In this document: positions 54,743 to 60,547 of the stretch, piece after piece
Layout: each line of letters starts with the position of its first letter
Position numbering within the stretch: the stretch's first letter is position 1
Assembly (NCBI RefSeq): GCF_001586785.1
Contig: NZ_LUFH02000022.1
Span: 1-60,547, forward strand
Direction: 5' to 3'
DNA length: 60,547 bases
Origin: Sphaerospermopsis aphanizomenoides BCCUSP55
GTDB taxonomy: Bacteria; Cyanobacteriota; Cyanobacteriia; Cyanobacteriales; Nostocaceae
Notes under the pieces: generated by a model
Databases searched by the model: none
Told to the model about the DNA's origin: nothing
The model's input: only the letters and a program-made list of their open reading frames with translations
Program-made: the position numbers and the translations under genes

Positions 54743-55195
54743 TTGCCACCTTTAAGTATTTTGGTACTGCACGGGCCAAACCTGAATTTACTAGGACAGC
54801 GAGAACCGGGAATCTACGGTTCCCTGACCCTGGGAGAAATTAACCGCCTATTAGCAGCAGAAGGACTCAGGTTACAAGCAAAAGTAACTACTTTACAGTC
54901 CAATCATGAAGGAGTATTACTAGATGCAATTCATGGTGCATTAGGACAACATCAAGGAATTATCATTAATGCTGGTGCCTATACTCATACGAGTGTGGCT
55001 TTGCGGGATGCGATCGCAGCGGTGAATTTACCAACAGTAGAGGTGCATCTCAGTAATATTTACCGCCGAGAAGATTTTCGACATCATTCCTATATAGCCC
55101 CGGTTGTAATTGGTCAAATTAGTGGCTTCGGTGTTCAAAGTTATTTATTGGGCTTACAAGCATTAATATATGATTTGCGAAAAAACGAAGTTTAA
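54743..55195 (+). CDS. aroQ: 3-dehydroquinate dehydratase, type II
   Basis: About 150 residues. It converts 3-dehydroquinate to 3-dehydroshikimate in the shikimate pathway. Type II motifs: [20 protein letters not shown] with the catalytic Tyr, [30 protein letters not shown] and [18 protein letters not shown] with the catalytic His. No ATG fits; TTG 54743 has GGAG 6 bp upstream, with TTG 54731 also in frame. It feeds the chorismate used by trpE and aroH. Confidence 0.92.
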   Translation: MPPLSILVLHGPNLNLLGQREPGIYGSLTLGEINRLLAAEGLRLQAKVTTLQSNHEGVLLDAIHGALGQHQGIIINAGAYTHTSVALRDAIAAVNLPTVEVHLSNIYRREDFRHHSYIAPVVIGQISGFGVQSYLLGLQALIYDLRKNEV

Positions 55196-55257
55196 AATTT
55201 TATAAACTTTTATAAAGTTTTTTGTAGCTTGGGTTTTGGGATTAAATACTTCAGTTT

Positions 55258-55292
55258 AAAATCCAAAATCCAAAATCCAAAATCCAAAATCC
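55258..55292. repeat. AAAATCC heptamer, 5 copies, abutting a start codon
   Basis: Five perfect AAAATCC units end 1 bp before ATG 55294, as at ctaD. No Shine-Dalgarno site is present. Confidence 0.9.
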
Positions 55293-55293
55293 T

Positions 55294-56220
55294 ATGCGTT
55301 ATTCTCTCGTCAGTCGGGTTAGAGGTATTTTTTTGGGAGCATTGATAGGAGAGAATTTAGCTACTCCTAATGATGGTGATTTAGGTAAAATGGCGGTTTT
55401 GGGTAGCCAAAGTTTAATTGCTCTAGGTAAATTAGATGTAGATGATTGGTTAAAGCGTTACCAAAAAGCAGCCATTGATTTAGAACAGACTAATACTAAT
55501 TGGGAAAGAATAATTTTAGCCACCTTACCAGTGGCAGTTTTTTTTCACGAAGATACTATTAAACTCAAACAAAACTTGCTGCAAGTATTACAAATTTGGG
55601 ATACTGACCCGATGGTGACAGATGCAGCTTTAGTAATAGGATATGCGATCGCTCAATCTTTAACAGAAACACTCGACCCCTTGACCTTCATCCCCCAAAC
55701 AATTTCTTTTCTGGAAAAAACTACAACTCCAATACCCCAAAATTTATTAAAAGTCGATAAATTATTAGCCCAAGGTGCGGGATTACAACAAGTACAGAAC
55801 GAATTAATTAAGCAAAAAGAGCTATGCAGTCATATTACATTAGCTGTTTATTGTTTTTTGAGTAGCTTGGAAGACTTCCGACTGACACTTTTGCGAGTTA
55901 GTGCTAATTTTAGTGAGCAAGAGTCTGGGAGTTTAGGCTTACAGACTAGAAGTGCGCTCGCTGGTGCATTATCAGGGGCATACAATAGCACAACAGGTAT
56001 TCCGGTGAATTGGCAAGTTTTATTCTCAGCAAATAATTCACCCATTTGGAAACAGAACAGTTTTTTCCAGATGTTAGAATTAGCTGATCAACTTGTGGCG
56101 GTCTGGTCAGGTTTGTATAATCTGACCTCAAATACCAAAGAGTTAACAGAAGTTGGATGTGGTATGAATGGGGATACACTTTCAGTCTATACTGCACCTA
56201 GTGTGATTCGCCCACGATAA
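55294..56220 (+). CDS. ADP-ribosylglycohydrolase-like protein, probably inactive
   Basis: 308 residues, helical. The N-terminal RVRGIFLGALIGENLA and the late TRSALAGALSGAYNSTTGIP with VNW follow the ADP-ribosylglycohydrolase pattern. The acidic metal-binding motifs of active enzymes (TDDT and DxDT types) are not seen. It is therefore either a degenerate relative with a binding role or another helical family. Start ATG 55294. Confidence 0.6.
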   Translation: MRYSLVSRVRGIFLGALIGENLATPNDGDLGKMAVLGSQSLIALGKLDVDDWLKRYQKAAIDLEQTNTNWERIILATLPVAVFFHEDTIKLKQNLLQVLQIWDTDPMVTDAALVIGYAIAQSLTETLDPLTFIPQTISFLEKTTTPIPQNLLKVDKLLAQGAGLQQVQNELIKQKELCSHITLAVYCFLSSLEDFRLTLLRVSANFSEQESGSLGLQTRSALAGALSGAYNSTTGIPVNWQVLFSANNSPIWKQNSFFQMLELADQLVAVWSGLYNLTSNTKELTEVGCGMNGDTLSVYTAPSVIRPR

Positions 56221-56553
56221 AAAATACTAGGGTGTAGGCAAGTAAGCAGCGATGAGTAATGAGCAATGAGTGGAAAGACGAATGAAGGGAGTGTAGGGGT
56301 TAGGGTGTGGGGTATAGGGAATCCCATAATTAAAATCAGGGGTTTCAAGCAAGGACGCTGTATTTTGAGGCACTACGCGCCTCAAAATACATCTTTTTTC
56401 TGTTTCCATACTTAGAAGTAGGGGCTTTTTCTTCCCCACCCCCCACACCCCACAGCCCCGAAGGGGCTGGTTAATCACTCGGTACTCGGTACTCGGTACT
56501 TCACTGTCTATCCCCTGCCATAGCATTTTGTATCGGAACTACAGCCAGAAGTA
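56221..56553. other. Intergenic region with GGTGTAG-like and ACTCGGT repeats
   Basis: No gene. Apart from the terminator-like hairpin at 56360, it has GGGGT/GTAGGGG runs and an ACTCGGT heptamer run (56477-56500). Confidence 0.5.
56360..56398 (+). terminator. 12-bp stem hairpin with T-run
   Basis: GTATTTTGAGGC (56360-56371), loop ACTACGC, GCCTCAAAATAC (56379-56390), then ATCTTTTTT. A strong terminator for the upstream gene, or the folded centre of a small repeat. Confidence 0.65.
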
Positions 56554-59199
56554 ATGAAAACGCAGCAATTTTGGCAGTCTTTGACCCAGCAATTGAGGCA
56601 ATGGCGGCGACAGTACAAAGTCTTATGCCGTAAAGGAAAGATCCTTGGTTCAGTGAGTAATTCTAAGAATCCCAGTGGTAACAAAAAATTTTTTAAGCAT
56701 CTAATTTTGTATTTATTACCCAGTCATGATGAAGGTGGAAACCGACAAAGAAGAAAAGCACCTCCATCAACGACACAATTTTTTCCAACTCATCATGGCA
56801 TTTGTGCAGTCGTTTTTAATTGGTTACATAAAAAACGTTCTGTGGTAATTTTATTGATAGCTGTGGTATCTCTTACAGGTGTGATAGGACATGAATTTTA
56901 CAATCAACCCCAGATGAGAATTGGGACTGTTGCACCACAGACATTTATCGCTCTATACAGTACCAGTATCGAAGACAAGGAAAAAACTGAAGCCAAACGC
57001 AAAGCAGTAAAGACAAATTCTCAGCCTGTATTAATGATTAATACCCAAATAAATCAGCAAATTAACGAAAATTTACGACAAATTCTGGAATATGGTCATG
57101 AACTTCGTGCTGTTGCTGGGTATTTTCCTTTTGCCAATGTTACCATTTTGTCTGTAACTACCCAGCGATATCTACGTTCTTGTTTAGAACCTGAGTGGCA
57201 ACAGTTGAAAATAGCTTTAGAAACATATCAGAAACAAAATGATAAATTGTTAATTCTGAGATCGAGTCCAACAGATAGAAACCTATTTTCTAGACCTATC
57301 CGTAGTCCGTTATTGCCTTTATCTCCACCTAAAATTAAAGAGGAAAGTAATACTGGCAATCCTGATTTTGATCAAGCATTAGCAGAACTAAAAACCTACA
57401 GTATCAATACTTCTGCCCAAAATCTATCTTCATTGATTGCTCAAATATCGGAAATTAGACAAGGATATAAACAAGCTAGTGAAAAACTTGTCAAGATCGA
57501 GGCTGAACGACAAGAAATAATATACACAGATACCTTCCTATTGGAATTGTCAGAAGATGACTGGATAAAAACCCAAATGGGAATTCATCAAAGTGCAGAA
57601 CGGATGCTTACTCAGGGTATACCACCCGGACTACCGCGTAGTATTTTGCAGGATGCGGTGAGTCTACAAGTACAAGTCTCTGTACCAGGTGAAGCAGAAT
57701 CTTTAGCTACTAAAATATTGTTGGCTGTACTCAAACCGAATCTCCAGCAAGATGAAGAACAAACAAAGCAACAGGCAGAAATAGCCGCAGATCAAGTTCC
57801 ATCTGTAATGCAAAAGGTGCGACAAGGACAAGTAATTGTTAGTAAAGGGGAGAAAATTACAGCCTGGAACTTTGATGTCTTAGAGTATTATCATTTGATT
57901 CGTCGAGAACTGAATTGGCTGGCGTTGACAGGGTTAGCTGTCTTGGTTAGCGCCGCTATTGGGGTATTTGTTCGAGTTGAAAGGCGGCTGGGTAGTCATT
58001 TGCGAGAACGCGATCGCCTGTTGATATTGCTGCTAACTTTGAGTATTCCTAGTGTTTTGGCGATGGGTGTTAACTATACTACTTGGAGTGCTATTGGTTT
58101 ATTGTTGGGAAGCTTTTATGGCAGAACTGTGGGTGTGACAGTGGTGGTGCTGCTGTTGCTAATACTGCCAATTAACATGGAGATTAATCTCATTGGGCTG
58201 GTAGCTGGTGCAGCAGGAGGAATATTAAGTAGTTATGTGGCACAAAGGTTTAAATCACGCGAAGAATTGGCATTCTTAGGTATTGTAATTGCTTTAACTC
58301 AAGGTAGTATTTATTTACTTCTAAATATACTTATTGGTGCAGCTTTTGTTTCTGCTTGGTATACCATCTTGCAAGATGCGTTGTTATTTGGTTTATCTGG
58401 TTTGGCTTGGAGTGTTATTGCTTTGGGCTTAAGTCCTTATTTAGAAAAACTGTTTGATCTCATCACTCCCATCCGCTTGGCAGAATTAGCTAACCCTAAC
58501 CGCCCTTTGTTAAAGCGACTCGCTACGGAAACTCCGGGGACTTTTCAACATACTTTGTTTGTGGCAACTTTAGCGGAAACTGCGGCGAAAAAACTGCGCT
58601 GTAATGTTGAGTTGGTCAGGGCTGGAACTTTGTATCATGATATTGGCAAAATGCACGACCCTCTAGGATTTATTGAAAATCAAATGGGGGGTCCAAATAA
58701 ACACGAGACGGAAATTAAAGATCCTTGGCAGAGTGCAGCCATTATTAAAAAGCACGTGACTGAAGGTTTGGTGATGGCGAAAAAACATAGTCTACCAACA
58801 GCAATTCAAGCTTTTATTCCTGAACATCAAGGAACAATGGCGATCGCCTATTTTTATCATCAAGCACAGCAAATGGCTAAGGATGATCCGAGTATCATAG
58901 TCAACAAAGCTGATTTTTGTTATGATGGTCCTATTCCTCAATCTAGGGAAACAGGAATTGTCATGTTAGCTGACTCCTGTGAAGCGGCGTTGCGAAGTCT
59001 CAAAGATGCGACTCCAGAACAAGCATTAAATATGCTGAATAATATTATCCGCGCGAAATGGCAAGATCAGCAATTAATAGATTCAGGACTGACCAAGGAA
59101 GAAATGTCCAAAATTGCTCAGATTTTTGTGGATGTTTGGCAGCAATTCCATCATAAACGTATTGCTTATCCTAAATCGAAAACTGGTAGTGAGAAATAA
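56554..59199 (+). CDS. 7TM-HD phosphohydrolase (PgpH/YqfF type)
   Basis: 881 residues. A basic cytoplasmic N-terminus of about 95 residues leads to a first membrane helix (SVVILLIAVVSLTGVIG), an extracellular domain of about 340 residues, then seven helices (about 450-640) and a cytoplasmic HD domain with H695/D696 in YHDIGKMHD, plus EHQGT and the final HH and D positions. Family members break down c-di-AMP. The N-terminal extension is longer than usual, and GGPNKHE is a family block. Confidence 0.9.
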   Translation: MKTQQFWQSLTQQLRQWRRQYKVLCRKGKILGSVSNSKNPSGNKKFFKHLILYLLPSHDEGGNRQRRKAPPSTTQFFPTHHGICAVVFNWLHKKRSVVILLIAVVSLTGVIGHEFYNQPQMRIGTVAPQTFIALYSTSIEDKEKTEAKRKAVKTNSQPVLMINTQINQQINENLRQILEYGHELRAVAGYFPFANVTILSVTTQRYLRSCLEPEWQQLKIALETYQKQNDKLLILRSSPTDRNLFSRPIRSPLLPLSPPKIKEESNTGNPDFDQALAELKTYSINTSAQNLSSLIAQISEIRQGYKQASEKLVKIEAERQEIIYTDTFLLELSEDDWIKTQMGIHQSAERMLTQGIPPGLPRSILQDAVSLQVQVSVPGEAESLATKILLAVLKPNLQQDEEQTKQQAEIAADQVPSVMQKVRQGQVIVSKGEKITAWNFDVLEYYHLIRRELNWLALTGLAVLVSAAIGVFVRVERRLGSHLRERDRLLILLLTLSIPSVLAMGVNYTTWSAIGLLLGSFYGRTVGVTVVVLLLLILPINMEINLIGLVAGAAGGILSSYVAQRFKSREELAFLGIVIALTQGSIYLLLNILIGAAFVSAWYTILQDALLFGLSGLAWSVIALGLSPYLEKLFDLITPIRLAELANPNRPLLKRLATETPGTFQHTLFVATLAETAAKKLRCNVELVRAGTLYHDIGKMHDPLGFIENQMGGPNKHETEIKDPWQSAAIIKKHVTEGLVMAKKHSLPTAIQAFIPEHQGTMAIAYFYHQAQQMAKDDPSIIVNKADFCYDGPIPQSRETGIVMLADSCEAALRSLKDATPEQALNMLNNIIRAKWQDQQLIDSGLTKEEMSKIAQIFVDVWQQFHHKRIAYPKSKTGSEK

Positions 59200-59217
59200 A
59201 ATTTTCATCCTCCTCTT

Positions 59218-59250
59218 GTTCATCCTTAAATCCTGTAAATCCTGATGCAG
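59218..59250. repeat. AATCCTGTAAATCCTGATG repeat copy
   Basis: Third copy of the intergenic repeat seen at 1777 and 30041, here between two convergent genes. Confidence 0.6.
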
Positions 59251-59256
59251 ACAATT

Positions 59257-60492
59257 TCAATATCGACTCAAAAATAAAAAACCGACTTGAAATAACCCAA
59301 CCACAAAACCCAAAACACCACCTAAAGTCACAATTGCCTGTAATTCATTTTTAACAATTCCTTCAATTCCGGCTTCTAAATCAGCAGGTGAAGTTGCTTT
59401 GACTCTATCAATAATTACTTGATCGATAGATAGAATGGGAATTACTTGGGAGACAATTGCTTCTAAATCTTTTTCTAAATACCGTTCTAAAATTAAAGCC
59501 AACTCTTGAGATCCAACTTCTAAGGAAGTAGTGACAACAGATGAATTGCTGAGACGATTTAACAGTAATTTAGAAATATTTTCCCAGTCTGCTGATTCCG
59601 TTAACTCCTGTAATAAATTACCACCACTAGATTGCAAGTAATGACGTACACTCTCCCTAGTGGTTTTTCTTAATTGCCGGACAGTGCCAACTGGCAAGTT
59701 TTGAAAAGATAAATCTTGTAATAATTTTTTGATGCGATCGCGTATTTGCAAATCTTGAATTAATTCTTGCAATCGCTGATTAGTAGTTTCTTTTTCATCT
59801 AAACAAAATGTTCTTAATCGGGTGAGAGTATTACGCAAACCAAAGAGATTGGCAACTACCCAGTAAGTACCACTGGTTTTTTCTCGGAAACTATCATCAA
59901 TAGTTTGGATTGTATTATCTGTCAAAAAATCAACTATTGCCTGTCTTAAGACTTCCGGTGGTAAAACCACTTGTAAAAACCAATCAGCCAAGCGAGTAGA
60001 TTGTTCTTCACTCAGTCTAAATTCCAACAAAACTTGGTCAAAAATTTGGTTGATTTGTACTTCCAAAAAATTCTCTTGTCGTGCTAATACTTTGAGAAGA
60101 CGCGGTAAAGACTCTCCCAATAAATCTCGTAAAATTCCAGCGATAATTTTGATACTCTTTTCATTCTTATCACCTTGAATTTGTTCAATTGCTAACTGCA
60201 ATAACCACAGAATTGCGCCTTGTACTCTTTCGGTTTGCAGGAGTCGTCGCGCCAGCTTTTGTAGTTCATCTGGCGTTAACAGTGACCCCATAATAGTATT
60301 AGAAATATTTTTCGCCAACCGCTCCTGATTAGCGGGGATTAATCCAGGAGTAAAAGGTATTTTTCGCCCAAAAAGATACATAGCTTTGTAGGGGCGAAAT
60401 AGCATTTTGATGGCTATATCATTAGTAAAATAGCCAATGACTCCACCCAGAATTGGGGGTGATAAATAAAGCCAAAGATGAGACCAATCCAC
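59257..60492 (-). CDS. DUF445 family membrane protein
   Basis: 411 residues. An N-terminal hydrophobic segment ([20 protein letters not shown]) with the family block [20 protein letters not shown] and [19 protein letters not shown] is followed by a long helical soluble part and a C-terminal membrane helix ([19 protein letters not shown]). Family function unknown; homologues include the Bacillus YheB group. The start is GTG 60492. Confidence 0.85.
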   Translation of the reverse strand: MDWSHLWLYLSPPILGGVIGYFTNDIAIKMLFRPYKAMYLFGRKIPFTPGLIPANQERLAKNISNTIMGSLLTPDELQKLARRLLQTERVQGAILWLLQLAIEQIQGDKNEKSIKIIAGILRDLLGESLPRLLKVLARQENFLEVQINQIFDQVLLEFRLSEEQSTRLADWFLQVVLPPEVLRQAIVDFLTDNTIQTIDDSFREKTSGTYWVVANLFGLRNTLTRLRTFCLDEKETTNQRLQELIQDLQIRDRIKKLLQDLSFQNLPVGTVRQLRKTTRESVRHYLQSSGGNLLQELTESADWENISKLLLNRLSNSSVVTTSLEVGSQELALILERYLEKDLEAIVSQVIPILSIDQVIIDRVKATSPADLEAGIEGIVKNELQAIVTLGGVLGFVVGLFQVGFLFLSRY

Positions 60493-60547
60493 AGGATTTT
60501 GGATTAGGGAACAAGAATAAGGGACTGGTAAAGAAGAGGGTGTGGGG

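Noticed and set aside
1-60547. tRNA or rRNA genes
   Set aside because: No cloverleaf-like segment or rRNA sequence was recognised; a covariance-model scan could still find a tRNA I missed.

Overview
The window looks like a piece of chromosome from a filamentous cyanobacterium of the Nostocales. The reasons are a photosystem I subunit gene (psaD), NDH-1 ndhB, a high-light-inducible protein gene, a ctaCDE oxidase with ctaA/ctaB, cyanobacteria-specific DUF3119, DUF3086 and DUF445-type genes, many HIP1 octamers (GCGATCGC), and the short tandem heptamer repeats (GGTGACA, GTGTAGG, AAAATCC) and small inverted-repeat elements typical of Anabaena/Nostoc relatives. Base composition is AT-rich. The species cannot be told from the window. 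No tRNA, rRNA, CRISPR array or intact transposase gene was seen.

Layout. 0-11 kb is an accessory stretch: a dynamin-like GTPase, two DUF488 genes (one frameshifted) with a dual-OB-type protein, a UPF0175/DUF3368 pair, a frameshifted PD-(D/E)XK protein, and a small gene plus HNH nuclease. It then passes through trpE and psaD to an AbiEi antitoxin whose AbiEii toxin partner has lost its centre. 11-18.6 kb is core: aroH, sppA, an MlaE-type permease, DUF3119, DUF3086, plsY and a ureohydrolase. 18.65-20.1 kb has no recognisable protein gene. It carries six related minus-strand units, each with a conserved leader, a short AT-rich body and a terminator hairpin, split by an inserted small element. 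20.4-24.9 kb is a metal/envelope-stress-like locus (broken exported protein, His-rich lipoprotein, Spy/CpxP protein, OmpR regulator, histidine kinase with an in-frame stop). 25-30.7 kb holds two Uma2 genes, ecfT, der, a coiled-coil membrane protein and a WD40 remnant interrupted by two small elements. 30.9-37 kb is the heme A and cytochrome oxidase cluster. 37-60.5 kb is mainly housekeeping: a WD40 protein, hli, ald, a cytosine methyltransferase, a family-10 glycosyl hydrolase-like protein, a GDSL esterase, an FHA-flavoprotein fusion plus an FHA/zinc-ribbon protein, endonuclease V, ndhB, topA, aroQ, a degenerate ADP-ribosylglycohydrolase-like protein, a 7TM-HD phosphohydrolase and a DUF445 protein.

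Genes that work together: ctaA and ctaB make heme A for the divergently transcribed ctaCDE oxidase. trpE and aroH both use chorismate, and aroQ acts upstream in the same pathway. The regulator/kinase pair probably controlled the Spy-like and metal-related genes beside it.

A repeated theme is recent decay. At least six genes carry a frameshift, stop, internal deletion or insertion, and several small non-autonomous elements still have perfect or near-perfect target duplications. The best candidate for something undescribed is the tandem array at 18.65-20.1 kb. The reading is by eye; coordinates of short sites should be good to a base or two.
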